A stretch of 64,000 nucleotides of DNA from assembly GCA_014382585.1 (NCBI GenBank), contig JACNJL010000041.1, positions 93,527 through 157,526 on the forward strand. The letters run 5' to 3'. Within the stretch, counting starts at the first letter, position 1. The number at the start of each line of letters is the position of its first letter. The translations under genes and the position numbers were made by a program. Shown in pieces: positions 27,581-36,673 of the stretch. This DNA is from Limisphaerales bacterium. Lineage in GTDB: Bacteria; Verrucomicrobiota; Verrucomicrobiia; Limisphaerales; UBA1100. Under the pieces are notes generated by a model that made no database searches, was not told the origin of the DNA, and was given only the letters and a program-made list of their open reading frames with translations.

Positions 27581-28470
27581 TGGGCCAATCCGTACTTAAG
27601 AAACAAATACATCAAGGGGGCATTGAACAGCAGGCTATCGAGCAAGTCGAGCACTCCGCCCACACCTGGGAAAAACCCACCGGAATCCTTGAGGCCCGCT
27701 TCGCGTTTCATCAGCGATTCTACGAGATCGCCCGCCACCGATCCCACGCCAAGCAACGCCCCCAACGTCAGCGCTTGCGCCAGCGTGAAGTCACCAAAAT
27801 GCCCGCCCGCGAAATGCAAAAACGCCCAGCTCGATGCGACTGAAAAAATAATTCCGCCCACAAAGCCCTCCCAAGTTTTGCCCGGACTTACGCGCGGAAT
27901 CATTTTGTGTTTACCAATTAGCGACCCCGTGCAGTACGCGCCCGTGTCGCTCATTTTGCTGACGACGATGAAGTACAGCAACCACCACGCACCATCGAGG
28001 TCTGGAAAATAGCGAATTTTTTGCAACACATTCAGCAGGATGGCCACATAAAAAATACCGAAGAGCGTGGAAGCCACCGCCGCCATCCCGCGTTCATTCT
28101 CCGAAGCGCAAAGTTGGCAAATCCCCAACGCGGGAATCAAACAAATCAAAAACGCCAATTCCATTTCCCCCGCCAGCGCTGCATCCCCGCGAATCGCCAG
28201 CGCCCAAAACACCAATCCAATCAACCCCACTCCCGCTGCCGTGCCCAGTGTGACAAAGGGTGCCAATTCCCGCTTGCGGGCCATTTGGAAATACTCCAAC
28301 AACGCAACCGCCCCGAGCAACGCCATGATTCCACCGAAGGCCGCCAACTTCACTTTTTCATTCAGCGCAAACAATCCTGCCATCAGTACGCCATAAAGAA
28401 CCAAACTGCTGCACAAGCGGCGCACAAATGTTTGACCCTTTGAAAGTTTTACCTCCGCGTCATCAGCCAT
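27577..28470 (-). CDS. cdsA: Phosphatidate cytidylyltransferase CdsA
   Basis: 297 residues with about eight membrane helices. CdsA makes CDP-diacylglycerol from phosphatidate and CTP, the branch point of phospholipid synthesis. The CTP-transferase motifs are KMSDTGAYCTGSLIGKHKMIPRVSPGKTWEGFVGG and, near the end, VESLMKREAGLKDSGGFFPGVGGVLDLLDSLL, which is the S-x27-P-K-R-D signature region in this variant form. The N-terminal 15 residues are polar and cytosolic. It is coupled to dxr and lies 52 bases downstream of uppS. Confidence 0.95.
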   Translation of the reverse strand: MADDAEVKLSKGQTFVRRLCSSLVLYGVLMAGLFALNEKVKLAAFGGIMALLGAVALLEYFQMARKRELAPFVTLGTAAGVGLIGLVFWALAIRGDAALAGEMELAFLICLIPALGICQLCASENERGMAAVASTLFGIFYVAILLNVLQKIRYFPDLDGAWWLLYFIVVSKMSDTGAYCTGSLIGKHKMIPRVSPGKTWEGFVGGIIFSVASSWAFLHFAGGHFGDFTLAQALTLGALLGVGSVAGDLVESLMKREAGLKDSGGFFPGVGGVLDLLDSLLFNAPLMYLFLKYGLAQ

Positions 28471-28522
28471 TTGCAGGAACGGTAGGGATTGAAGCTAAGT
28501 GATGTCGAGCGCGTTATTGCGA

Positions 28523-29260
28523 CTACAGTTTTCCAAAACGCCGGTGGCGCTTGGCGTATTCTTCAAGAGCGGCGTGGAATTGGGGCTTTCGGAAATCAGG
28601 CCAGAGAGTGGGAGTGACAACCATCTCGGCGTAGGAAACCTGCCATAAAAGAAAATTGCTCAAACGCATTTCGCCACTGGTGCGAATGAGCAAATCGGGG
28701 TCGGGAATGTGATGGGTGTAGAGGTGTTTGGAAACAAGTTGTTCATCAATTTCCGCAGGATCTAATTTACCGGAAAGAGCTTTTCCTGCGATGGCGCGGG
28801 TGGCGTCGACGATTTCCGCGCGCGAGCCGTAACTGAGCGCCAACACCAACGTGAGGCCGGAATTTTTGGCAAGCGCCGCACGGGTTTTTTTTAACTGCAG
28901 CTGCACAGCCTCGGGCAGGCGATGAATTTGGCCGATGACCTCAAGCTGCACGTTGTTGCGATTTAACTCGCCCACTTCCTTTTTTAAATAATGCGCTAGG
29001 TAACGCATAATTGCATCGACCTCGGTCTTCGGACGATTCCAATTCTCCATCGAGAAAGTGTAGAGCGTGAGATAGCGCACGCCCGCTTCGGCGGCAGCTT
29101 TGATGATCGCCCGGGCAGATTCCGCGCCACGGCGATGGCCTTCCACGCGCGGCATCCCATGCTCGCGGGCCCAACGCCCGTTGCCGTCCATGATGACCGC
29201 CACGTGCAGGGGCAAAAGCTCCTGCGCCTCGGCGCTCAACTTGGACGTACGCGCGCTCAC
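28523..29260 (-). CDS. uppS: Isoprenyl (undecaprenyl) diphosphate synthase
   Basis: UppS condenses isopentenyl diphosphate into undecaprenyl diphosphate, the lipid carrier for peptidoglycan and other surface glycans. I placed the start at GTG 29260 (VSARTSKLSAEAQELLPLHVAVIMDGNGRWA), which gives 245 residues, the family norm. The longer TTG frame to 29404 lies inside purA. Motifs: HVAVIMDGNGRWAREHGMPRVEGHRRG (catalytic Asp), LTLYTFSMENWNRP, LALSYGSRAEIVDA, and PDPDLLIRTSGEMRLSNFLLWQ. The GTG overlaps the purA stop by four bases. It shares a purpose with dxr and ispG: they make the precursor that UppS uses. Confidence 0.95.
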   Translation of the reverse strand: MSARTSKLSAEAQELLPLHVAVIMDGNGRWAREHGMPRVEGHRRGAESARAIIKAAAEAGVRYLTLYTFSMENWNRPKTEVDAIMRYLAHYLKKEVGELNRNNVQLEVIGQIHRLPEAVQLQLKKTRAALAKNSGLTLVLALSYGSRAEIVDATRAIAGKALSGKLDPAEIDEQLVSKHLYTHHIPDPDLLIRTSGEMRLSNFLLWQVSYAEMVVTPTLWPDFRKPQFHAALEEYAKRHRRFGKL

Positions 29261-30525
29261 AAAAACATCGTTTGGCTCCGAGCCGGCCCCACGGACGCGA
29301 TAATAATTTTTGCTCCGATGAGTTTTGAAAGCGCCTGCAAATATCGGCGTGCTTTTGGCGGCAGCCTTTTCCAGTCGGTCACCGCTGAGGTATCGCAGCA
29401 CCAACCAGGGAATGTTTTATAAATGGGTTTCACGCGCTCGATGTCCTCAGCATCTGTTGGGACGTAGTCGAGCCTTTTGCTGTCAAGCCGGTAGCCGGTG
29501 CAGATTTTAATTTCCGCCAACTTATCGAGGCCGTCAATATTAGTCACTGCCAATTGATCAATGCCATTCACTTGCACCGCCTGTCGCGTGGCCACCGCAT
29601 CAAACCATCCGCAACGGCGCGGACGACCGGTGGTCGCACCGAATTCGCGCCCCATGTTGTGCAGCATATCGCCAATGGAATCGTCCTCCGTCGGGAATGG
29701 CCCGCCGCCGACGCGCGTGGTGTACGCCTTGAGCACGCCGAGCACGTGATCGACGCGATTGGGCGGCATTCCGGAGCCCGTACAGGAACCACCGGACGTG
29801 GTGTTAGACGAAGTCACAAAAGGATACGTGCCCTGATCGATATCGAGGTAGGTGCCTTGTGCGCCTTCAAAGAGGATTTCCTGTTTGGCATCCAACGCAT
29901 CGTGAACCATCCGCGTGGTATTCGCCACGAAGGGCGCCAGACGCCGCGCGGCTTTCCGGTAATCTTCGTGGATTTTTTTGAAGGACAACCCCTTACCACC
30001 CAGCGCACGGATGATGCGATTGGCATCGCGCAAGCGACTGCGCAGACGTGATTCAAACTTTTTGGCGTCCACCAAGTCCGCCAATCGAAGGCCGGTGCGG
30101 GCAATCTTGTCGCCATACGCCGGGCCGATGCCGCGCAGCGTGGTGCCGATTCTATTTTTGCCCTTGAGGTTTTCCGTGCACGCCTCGATGGCGCGGTGGT
30201 ATGGCATCACGATGTGCGCTTTGTCGCTGATAAACAGGCGGTTCTTCACGTTCACCTTGTGCCGCTTCAACCCGTCCAACTCGCGCACGAGCGACACGGG
30301 ATCAATCACCACGCCGTTACCGATGATACAGCGCTTGCGCGCACGCAGGATTCCCGAAGGGATCAAGTGCAGCACATATTGCTTTTTGCCCACGCGAACT
30401 GTGTGGCCGGCGTTCGCGCCGCCTTGGCTGCGCACCACCAAATCCGCGCGCTCGGTGAGCACGTCGATGATTTTGCCTTTGCCTTCATCGCCCCATTGGG
30501 CGCCGATCAGAATTGTGTTTGCCAT
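29257..30525 (-). CDS. purA: Adenylosuccinate synthetase
   Basis: 422 residues from ATG 30525 (MANTILIGAQWGDEGKGKIIDVL), the standard PurA N-terminus with the GDEGKGK P-loop. It makes adenylosuccinate from IMP, Asp and GTP. Other motifs: GGANAGHTV, the arginine-bearing GTTLRGIGPAYGDK, LFEGAQGTYLDIDQGTYPFVTSSNTTSGG, and the base-recognition TRVGGGPFPTE. A TTG-initiated extension to 30561 would run through a terminator hairpin and is rejected. The 5' leader has a promoter-like TTGACA and a hairpin plus U-tract (see the terminator and regulatory entries), so expression may be controlled by attenuation or by an operator. The gene heads the purA-uppS-cdsA-dxr-rseP-ispG row. Confidence 0.97.
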   Translation of the reverse strand: MANTILIGAQWGDEGKGKIIDVLTERADLVVRSQGGANAGHTVRVGKKQYVLHLIPSGILRARKRCIIGNGVVIDPVSLVRELDGLKRHKVNVKNRLFISDKAHIVMPYHRAIEACTENLKGKNRIGTTLRGIGPAYGDKIARTGLRLADLVDAKKFESRLRSRLRDANRIIRALGGKGLSFKKIHEDYRKAARRLAPFVANTTRMVHDALDAKQEILFEGAQGTYLDIDQGTYPFVTSSNTTSGGSCTGSGMPPNRVDHVLGVLKAYTTRVGGGPFPTEDDSIGDMLHNMGREFGATTGRPRRCGWFDAVATRQAVQVNGIDQLAVTNIDGLDKLAEIKICTGYRLDSKRLDYVPTDAEDIERVKPIYKTFPGWCCDTSAVTDWKRLPPKARRYLQALSKLIGAKIIIASVGPARSQTMFL

Positions 30526-30530
30526 AAGCC

Positions 30531-30559
30531 AAAAAACAAAAAGCCCCGTCGAGCGGGGC
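30531..30559 (-). terminator. Intrinsic terminator in the purA leader
   Basis: On the minus strand a six-pair GC stem (GCCCCG/CGGGGC, plus-strand 30543-30548 with 30554-30559) closes a five-base loop. It is followed at once by TTTTTGTTTTTT (plus-strand A-run 30531-30542). This is a textbook Rho-independent terminator, but it lies just 6 bases upstream of the purA ATG rather than after a gene. It could stop antisense read-through from the lpx cluster or act as an attenuator of purA itself. The shape is plain; the role is inferred. Confidence 0.75.
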
Positions 30560-30613
30560 AAATACGATTGCTATTTGCCGGAGGAGAATGGTGGTCGTTT
30601 TGGGCGCTGTCAA
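30558..30613 (-). promoter_or_regulatory. Candidate purA promoter and palindromic operator
   Basis: On the minus strand TTGACA at 30613-30608 is a perfect -35. Seventeen bases on, CATTCT (30590-30585) is a poor -10. About 7 bases further begins a 7-bp inverted repeat GCAAATA-N7-TATTTGC (30578-30558), which abuts the terminator stem. The repeat could be a repressor site or the first hairpin of a leader. The promoter call is weak because of the -10; the palindrome is clear. Confidence 0.4.
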
Positions 30614-30657
30614 TCAAATCCCTTCCCTCACGAGCAAGGCACCGCTATCTTCCGCGC

Positions 30658-31458
30658 ATGTCGTTGCCGGCTGATTATCATATGCACACACCCTTGTGCC
30701 GCCACGCGAAGGGGGAACCCATCGAGTACGCGGCGCGCGCGCTGGAATTGGGATTGCCGGAGATTGGCTTTAGCGATCACTCGCCAGTGGAGCACGATGA
30801 TCAGGATAACTGGCGGATGCTCGCCGGTGAACTGGATGAATACGTCGCCAAAGTGGAACTCGCCCGCGAGACCTACCCTGCTCTGCCCATTCGGCTGGGG
30901 TTGGAAGTCGATTTCATCCCGGGCCACGAGGCGTGGATTGAGGAAATGGCGGGCCGCTACAATTGGGATTATTTTATTGGCTCCGTCCATTACGTCTCCG
31001 GCAAATGGGATTTTGATAATCCGAAGTACATCGCCGAGTGGGACAACCGCGGCGTCGACGATGTGTGGGCGGAATACTTCGAGCGCCTCACGGCGGCGGC
31101 TGCATCGGGGTTGTTCCAAATCATTGGCCATCCTGATTTGCCCAAAAAATTCGGCCACCGCCCCACACACGATTGCACGGATTTATTTCAGGAATTTCTC
31201 GACGCCTGCAAAAGCACCGACACGTGCATTGAGCTAAACACCGCCGGCCTTCGCAAAGATTGCGCTGAGATTTATCCGAGCTTGGATTTTCTGAAACTCG
31301 CGCGCGCGGCTGACATTCAAATCACCTTCGGCGCGGACGCCCACGCGCCGCACGAAGTGGGGATGAATTTGGAGGATGCGATGGAGTTGGCGAGGACGGC
31401 GGGGTTTGATGAATGTTGCCGTTTTGTCGGGCGTGAAAAAAGTGTGGTGGAGATTTGA
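30658..31458 (+). CDS. PHP-domain histidinol-phosphatase-like protein
   Basis: 266 residues from ATG 30658 (MSLPADYHMHTPLCRHAKGEP). The polymerase-and-histidinol-phosphatase metal site is clear: HMHT, CRHA, GFSDHSP, GLEVDF, FIGSVHYV, IIGHPDL, and TFGADAHAPHEVG. The length matches HisJ-type histidinol-phosphatase, which removes phosphate from L-histidinol phosphate in histidine synthesis, but other PHP phosphoesterases have the same frame and no his gene is nearby. It is the only plus-strand gene in this stretch, divergent from purA and convergent with lpxA. Confidence 0.88.
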   Translation: MSLPADYHMHTPLCRHAKGEPIEYAARALELGLPEIGFSDHSPVEHDDQDNWRMLAGELDEYVAKVELARETYPALPIRLGLEVDFIPGHEAWIEEMAGRYNWDYFIGSVHYVSGKWDFDNPKYIAEWDNRGVDDVWAEYFERLTAAAASGLFQIIGHPDLPKKFGHRPTHDCTDLFQEFLDACKSTDTCIELNTAGLRKDCAEIYPSLDFLKLARAADIQITFGADAHAPHEVGMNLEDAMELARTAGFDECCRFVGREKSVVEI

Positions 31459-31478
31459 ATTGCCAAGCAGTTTAATAA

Positions 31479-32252
31479 TTATCGGGCGATGCCGCGTTGG
31501 CTGGATTGGAGGAAGTTTAGTAGGTGCTCAACTTCGCGTGAGGTTTCAACTTCTTGAATGGCTTTGTCGATTGAGTTGGCGAGGGTGAGGTCGCCTCGGA
31601 AGATAATTCGGTGCGCTTGTTTCAGGGCGGCTTGGGATTCAGCGCTGACTTCGTTGCGCTTGAGGCCTTCTTTGTTTAGGGCGCGGGTGGTGGCGGGGTT
31701 GCCGTCGGCCATCATATATGGGGGGATGTCTTGGACGACTTTGCTGCAACCGCCGATGATGGACATGGTGCCGATGCGGCAGAATTGATGCACGGCGGCG
31801 AGGCCACCGATGATGGCGCGGTCTTCGACGGTGACGTGGCCAGCGAGGGTGGCGACGTTGGACATCACGATGTGATCGCCAAGCTGGCAATCGTGCGCGA
31901 CGTGGGTGTAGGCGAGAAGATTGTTATGAGAACCGATGATGGTGGCGTCGCCATCGTCGGTGGCGCTGTGGATGGTGACGTATTCGCGGAGGGTGTTGTG
32001 CGAACCGATGCGGGTGTGGGTCGTGCCGCCGGAATGTTTGAGGTCCTGCGATTGGAGGCCGATGCTGGCGAAGGGGTAAAGGGTGTTGGTTTCGCCGAGC
32101 TCGGTGTGGCCATCGATAACGATGTGGGAATGGAGGATGCAGCCTTGGCCGAGCGTGACGTTCGCGCCGATGACGCAATAGGGGCCGATGTGGCAGCCTT
32201 CGGCAATGTGTGCGCCAGGCTCGATGACGGCGGTGGAGTGGATTTGGTTCAT
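31479..32252 (-). CDS. lpxA: UDP-N-acetylglucosamine O-acyltransferase
   Basis: 257 residues from ATG 32252 (MNQIHSTAVIEPGAHIAEGCHIGPYCVIG). The frame upstream to 32420 is a shadow of lpxC-fabZ. LpxA starts lipid A synthesis by moving a 3-hydroxyacyl chain from ACP to UDP-GlcNAc. The left-handed beta-helix hexapeptide repeats are obvious (IGPYCVIGANVTLGQGCILHSHIVIDGHTELG ... IIGSHNNLLAYTHVAHDCQLGDHIVMSN). His-Asp in AHDCQLGDH marks the active site. The C-terminal helical part is present. It follows lpxC-fabZ by five bases, as in Bacteroidetes. Confidence 0.96.
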   Translation of the reverse strand: MNQIHSTAVIEPGAHIAEGCHIGPYCVIGANVTLGQGCILHSHIVIDGHTELGETNTLYPFASIGLQSQDLKHSGGTTHTRIGSHNTLREYVTIHSATDDGDATIIGSHNNLLAYTHVAHDCQLGDHIVMSNVATLAGHVTVEDRAIIGGLAAVHQFCRIGTMSIIGGCSKVVQDIPPYMMADGNPATTRALNKEGLKRNEVSAESQAALKQAHRIIFRGDLTLANSIDKAIQEVETSREVEHLLNFLQSSQRGIAR

Positions 32253-32257
32253 TGTGC

Positions 32258-33628
32258 TCAGGACTCGTCGTTGTCGATGAGCATAAAGGTGATGAGCGCG
32301 CCGCTGACTTGTTCGCCGTTGACGAGGCATTTGCCTTGGGCTTTGCCGATCTTGCCGCGGGATTTGGTGAGCTCGACGTCGATGGTGAGGGTGTCGCCGG
32401 GGAGAACGGGTTTGCGCCACTTGACATTTTCGGCGGCCATAAAGTAGGCGAGCTTGCCGAAGTTTTCGGCTTTCTTGAGCATCAGGATTCCCGCAACTTG
32501 CGCGATGGCTTCGAGCTGGAGCACGCCGGGCATGATGGGGTGGTTTGGGAAATGGCCCTGAAAATACGGCTCGTTGATGCTGACATTTTTCTGCGCGACG
32601 ATGTGGTTGCCATTGATGCTGGTGACGCGGTCGACCATCAGGAACGGATACCGATGCGGCAGCACTTTCATGATTTGGTTTACGTCAAGCTGCGCGCCGT
32701 CTTGCACGATGGTTTCGGTAGCCTTTTCTTCCACGGCGACTTTTTGGGGGGGGGCGTTGGTGGCGGGGGGAGCAAAGGTTTGGGCGGCTTGGGTAGGCTT
32801 GCGAATTTGAGCGACGATGCGGCGGGCCATCTCGCAGTTGGCGGCGTGGCTGGGCAACACGGCAACGATGTGCGCCCCGATGGGGCGACCGATCAGTGAG
32901 AGGTCACCGATGATGTCGAGAATCTTGTGCCGCACAAATTCATCGGGATAGCGAAGTGGTTCGTTGGTGAGCACGGCGTCGTCGCGGATGACGACTGCGT
33001 TTTCTAAACTGCCGCCTTTGATCAAGCCATTATTGTATAAGTGCTCGATTTCTTCGTAATAGCAAAAGGTGCGGGCGCGGGATATTTCTGCGCGCCAACT
33101 GTCGGGATTGATTTCGATGCTGAAAAGCTGCGTGAACCGACCGTTATCGCCAGCACTGGTGCAGGTGATTTTTAAACGGTCGTGCGGGAAGGCGGTCATT
33201 TGCGAGCCGCCGCTTTGCAAATTGATGGGGGCTTCGAGGGAGTAACTTTCGCGCGGCGCATCCTGTGCGGCGATGCCGGTAGCCTCAATCATCTTACAGT
33301 ACTCGAGCGAACTGCCGTCGGCGATGGGAGGTTCGTTGGCGTCAAGCTCAACGATGGCGTTGTCGATACCGGCACCGGCAAAGGCGGCAAGCACGTGCTC
33401 GACGGTGTGGAGTTTGACGTTGCCTTTGGAGAGTGTGGTGGAGCGGTTGGTGTCGGCGACATTCTCCACCACGGCTTCGATTTCCGGCTGACCGTCGAGA
33501 TCGACGCGCCGGAATCGAATGCCGTGATTGGGCGGAGCAGGCAAAAAGGTCATATTGACCTTGTTGCCGCTGTGCAAACCAATGCCGCTGTAAACGGCTT
33601 GGCTTGCCAGTGTTTGTTGGTTGAGCAC
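32258..33628 (-). CDS. lpxC/fabZ: Bifunctional LpxC-FabZ fusion
   Basis: 456 residues in two enzymes. Residues 1-285 are LpxC, the zinc deacetylase committing lipid A synthesis (TVEHVLAAFAGAGIDN; HKILDIIGDLSLIGRPIGAHIVAVLPSHAANCEMA, with the His and Asp zinc ligands). Residues ~310-456 are FabZ, the 3-hydroxyacyl-ACP dehydratase (LPHRYPFLMVDR; GHFPNHPIMPGVLQLEAIAQ, catalytic His and Glu). A proline-rich linker joins them; its coding sequence contains a run of nine C (plus-strand G9 at 32746-32754) and a run of six. The fusion is typical of Bacteroidetes and also occurs in PVC bacteria; it puts both users of 3-hydroxyacyl-ACP in one chain. The start is GTG 33628. Confidence 0.96.
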   Translation of the reverse strand: MLNQQTLASQAVYSGIGLHSGNKVNMTFLPAPPNHGIRFRRVDLDGQPEIEAVVENVADTNRSTTLSKGNVKLHTVEHVLAAFAGAGIDNAIVELDANEPPIADGSSLEYCKMIEATGIAAQDAPRESYSLEAPINLQSGGSQMTAFPHDRLKITCTSAGDNGRFTQLFSIEINPDSWRAEISRARTFCYYEEIEHLYNNGLIKGGSLENAVVIRDDAVLTNEPLRYPDEFVRHKILDIIGDLSLIGRPIGAHIVAVLPSHAANCEMARRIVAQIRKPTQAAQTFAPPATNAPPQKVAVEEKATETIVQDGAQLDVNQIMKVLPHRYPFLMVDRVTSINGNHIVAQKNVSINEPYFQGHFPNHPIMPGVLQLEAIAQVAGILMLKKAENFGKLAYFMAAENVKWRKPVLPGDTLTIDVELTKSRGKIGKAQGKCLVNGEQVSGALITFMLIDNDES

Positions 33629-33677
33629 GCGGGGTTTTAACCCGAATGCCTACCATTTTTCAAGACTATTGCCGGAA

Positions 33678-36140
33678 CTACGCTTCGACGGGATCGCCGG
33701 TCTCTTCGGCTTCGCGGTCAGCAATGGCCGCTTTGCGGGAGAGGCGCACCTTGCCGCGCTCATCCACGCCGAGACATTTCACCCAAATTTGGTCGCCCAT
33801 TTGGACGATGTCTTCGACGTTTTTGACGCGGGACTGAGCGAGCTCGCTGACGTGCACGAGGCCGTCGCGTCCGGGCAGGAACTCCACGAAACAGCCGAAG
33901 TCTTTAATCGTGACCACGGTGCCCTGATAGAGCTTGCCTTCCTCGGGCTCTTCATCGCTGACCTCACGCTTCTCGCGTGCAGGACCGGATGATTCGCCGC
34001 CGGTCTCGTCGACTTCGCCATTCATTTCGGCCATCGCCGCTTTGCGAGAGAGCTTCACCTTGCCGCGCTCGTCTACGCCGAGGCATTTCACGTGAATCTT
34101 GTCGCCTTCTTTGACGACATCCTCGGTGCGATTGACGCGCTGGTTGGCCAGCTCACTAATGTGGCAGAGTCCGTCTTTGCCCGGCATGAATTCCACGAAG
34201 CAGCCGAAATCTTTGATCGTGACAACGGTGCCGTGATAGATTTTGCCAATCTCGGCTTCGGCAGTCATTCCTTCGATTTCCTCGATGGCAACTTTCATGC
34301 CTTCGGGATTGAGCGAGTAAACATTAACCGTACCGTCGTCCTCGATGTTGATTTCGCAACCGGACTCCTCGACGATGCGTTTGATATTCTTTCCGCCCGG
34401 GCCGATGATCATTCCAATCTTGTCGGGGTCCACCTTCAGCTGCGTGATGCGTGGAGCATAAGGGCTCATCTCGCCCGGCTCGCTGATGGTTTCGTTCATC
34501 GTGTCGATGATCGCATGACGCGCCACGCGCGCGGCCTCGATGGCCTCTTCCATGATATTCATCGGCAAGCCCTTGAGCTTGAGATCCAGCTGGAAGCCGG
34601 TGATGCCTTCCTTGGAGCCGGCGATTTTGCAATCCATATCGCAGAATGCATCTTCCCAACCCATGATGTCGGTAAGGATGCGGTACTCTTCGATCTTCTC
34701 GTTTTCGTCGAGCTTGGTGCAAATGCCAATGCTAATACCGGCGCACGCGCCCTTGAGTTCAACGCCCGCGTTCATCAACGCCAAGCTGCCGCCACAAACA
34801 CTGGCCATTGAGCTGGAGCCGTTGGATTCGAGAATCTCAGCGATCAATCGCACGGCGTACGGATAGTTGTCATCCATCGGAAGCATCGGGAGCAGTGAAC
34901 GCTCGGCGAGCGCGCCGTGGCCCACCTCGCGTCGGCCGGGGCCCATGATGCGGCCGGTTTCGCCAACTGAATAGTTGGGGAAGTTATAATGCAGAAGGAA
35001 CTGCTTGCGATCCGGGCCGCCGGTGTAGCTGTCGAAACGCTGGGCGTCGTCAGTAGTGCCGAGGGTGGTGGTCACGAGTGCTTGTGTTTCGCCGCGTGTA
35101 AAGAGCGCCGAACCGTGAGTGCGGGGCAGCACGCCCACTTCGCACTGAACGTCGCGCAACGTGTCGAGCGAACGACCGTCGAGACGCTTGCCCTTCTCCA
35201 AAATCAGGCCGCGCAGTGCGGTCTTTTGGATGTGGTAAAACGCTTGTTCCACCACGGGGCCGGTGACTTCGTCTTCACCGAATTCCTCGCGGAGTTTGGC
35301 GGCCACTTCGTCTTTGATGGCGCTGACTTTGCGTTCGCGCTCGAGCTTGGCCACGGTGAGCAACGCTTCCACGATGCGATCGCCGCCGCCGAGTTCCTCG
35401 GCTTTTTCAAAGATAGCGGGCGGCACCACGAACAGTTGATCGCTGATGTCGCGCTTTTCTTTGCCACATTTTTTGACAAGCTCTTTCTGAGCTTCGATCT
35501 GCGGGATACAACATTCCTGGCCAAACTTAAGGGCCTTAATGAAGTCCGCTTCGGTGATTTGATCCGCCGAGCCTTCGTACATCACCACGTCGGTTTCATT
35601 ACCCACGTAAAGCAAGTCGAGATCGCTCTCGGCCATTTCGTCGTTAGTCGGGTTAGCGACAAACTTGCCGTCAATACGCGCCACACGCACCGCGCCCAAC
35701 GGGCCGGCCCACGGGATGTCGCTCACCATCAACGCGGCGGACGCGCCGAGGATGCTCATCACATCCGGCTCATTCTCGCCATCGGCGCTGAGCAACAAGC
35801 CGTACACTTGGCACTCGTTGAACCAACCCTTGCTGAAGAGCGGGCGGATGGGGCGATCGGTGAGGCGGCAAGTGAGAATCTCTTTATCACTTGGGCGACC
35901 TTCGCGGCGGAAATAGTTGCCGGGAATGACACCACACGCCGAGGCGCGTTCGCGGTAATCCACTTGTAGTGGGAACCAGTCCTGGCCGTCACGGCCTTTG
36001 GTGGCGGCGACGACAGCCGTCATGACAATCGTCTCGCCCATTTGCACGGTCACAGTGCCATCAGCCTGTTTGGTGATGTGGCCACTGCCGATCGTGATTT
36101 CTTTATCGCCAAATTTGGCGGTTACTTGATGTTCAGTCAT
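33678..36140 (-). CDS. pnp: Polyribonucleotide nucleotidyltransferase with two S1 domains
   Basis: 820 residues against the usual ~700. PNPase degrades RNA 3' to 5' with phosphate. It has two RNase PH cores ([39 protein letters not shown] at the N-terminus; [22 protein letters not shown] in the second), with [18 protein letters not shown] as the catalytic segment, and a KH domain ([32 protein letters not shown]). Two tandem S1 domains follow, each beginning [19 protein letters not shown] and ending [17 protein letters not shown]. The copies are 103 codons apart and very alike. Upstream on the same strand is rpsO, the classic rpsO-pnp order. Confidence 0.97.
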   Translation of the reverse strand: MTEHQVTAKFGDKEITIGSGHITKQADGTVTVQMGETIVMTAVVAATKGRDGQDWFPLQVDYRERASACGVIPGNYFRREGRPSDKEILTCRLTDRPIRPLFSKGWFNECQVYGLLLSADGENEPDVMSILGASAALMVSDIPWAGPLGAVRVARIDGKFVANPTNDEMAESDLDLLYVGNETDVVMYEGSADQITEADFIKALKFGQECCIPQIEAQKELVKKCGKEKRDISDQLFVVPPAIFEKAEELGGGDRIVEALLTVAKLERERKVSAIKDEVAAKLREEFGEDEVTGPVVEQAFYHIQKTALRGLILEKGKRLDGRSLDTLRDVQCEVGVLPRTHGSALFTRGETQALVTTTLGTTDDAQRFDSYTGGPDRKQFLLHYNFPNYSVGETGRIMGPGRREVGHGALAERSLLPMLPMDDNYPYAVRLIAEILESNGSSSMASVCGGSLALMNAGVELKGACAGISIGICTKLDENEKIEEYRILTDIMGWEDAFCDMDCKIAGSKEGITGFQLDLKLKGLPMNIMEEAIEAARVARHAIIDTMNETISEPGEMSPYAPRITQLKVDPDKIGMIIGPGGKNIKRIVEESGCEINIEDDGTVNVYSLNPEGMKVAIEEIEGMTAEAEIGKIYHGTVVTIKDFGCFVEFMPGKDGLCHISELANQRVNRTEDVVKEGDKIHVKCLGVDERGKVKLSRKAAMAEMNGEVDETGGESSGPAREKREVSDEEPEEGKLYQGTVVTIKDFGCFVEFLPGRDGLVHVSELAQSRVKNVEDIVQMGDQIWVKCLGVDERGKVRLSRKAAIADREAEETGDPVEA

Positions 36141-36301
36141 TTTCTTTCTTTGCGTTTATGTTTGGCCGTTGGCCAAGAGAAACTTCAGTCAAAATCCCCG
36201 CGAGGACGCTGAATGAAATCACTCCGCCAATGGCACGTGTTTTTTGATGGATTTGAACTGGCGCGGCGGATGAATTCCCGCCGGCAAGAGAAGCCAACGA
36301 A

Positions 36302-36565
36302 CTAACGAATGCTCAGCCGCTTTTTCAAGTCGACCACATGATTCGTGTCGTGTCTGTTTCCAAGATACCGCAACAACCGTTTGCGTCGGCTCACCATATT
36401 GAGCAGCCCGCGGCGGGAGTGGTGGTCTTTCTTGTTCTGGACGAGGTGTCGCTCCAGATGTTTGATGCGGCGACTAAGCACCGCCACTTGAACGTCCGCC
36501 GAGCCGGTGTCCGACTCGTTAATGCGAAATTCCTGAATTGCCTCTTGTTTGACTTTCGGGTCCAT
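36302..36565 (-). CDS. rpsO: 30S ribosomal protein S15
   Basis: 87 residues, the standard size ([66 protein letters not shown]). S15 is a primary 16S rRNA-binding protein of the platform. The 160-base gap to pnp contains inverted repeats (TTGGCC-GT-TGGCCAA near 36163-36177 and a GC-rich GGCGG/CCGCC pair near 36265-36285) that may serve RNA processing or S15/PNPase autoregulation, as in other bacteria. Confidence 0.98.
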   Translation of the reverse strand: MDPKVKQEAIQEFRINESDTGSADVQVAVLSRRIKHLERHLVQNKKDHHSRRGLLNMVSRRKRLLRYLGNRHDTNHVVDLKKRLSIR

Positions 36566-36673
36566 CTATTTAATATGCGGCGGGGAAAGTAGGTTGCCCG
36601 CCTGTACTTGTAAAGAGAGAAAGTGACATTTTTTTAGCCGAGTAACAAGGGGTTTCTAGTAGATTTACCTGTG

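Noticed and set aside
29978..31237. Two long overlapping plus-strand frames running from purA into the PHP gene
   Set aside because: The first has no PHP motifs and is a shadow of purA and of the PHP gene; in the second only the part from ATG 30658 is real.
31731..32447. 238-codon plus-strand frame across lpxA and fabZ
   Set aside because: Antisense to well-defined LpxA and FabZ motifs; Asp/Val/Gly-rich shadow.
34092..34811. 239-codon plus-strand frame inside pnp
   Set aside because: Antisense to the PNPase core and KH domain, which are unmistakable.
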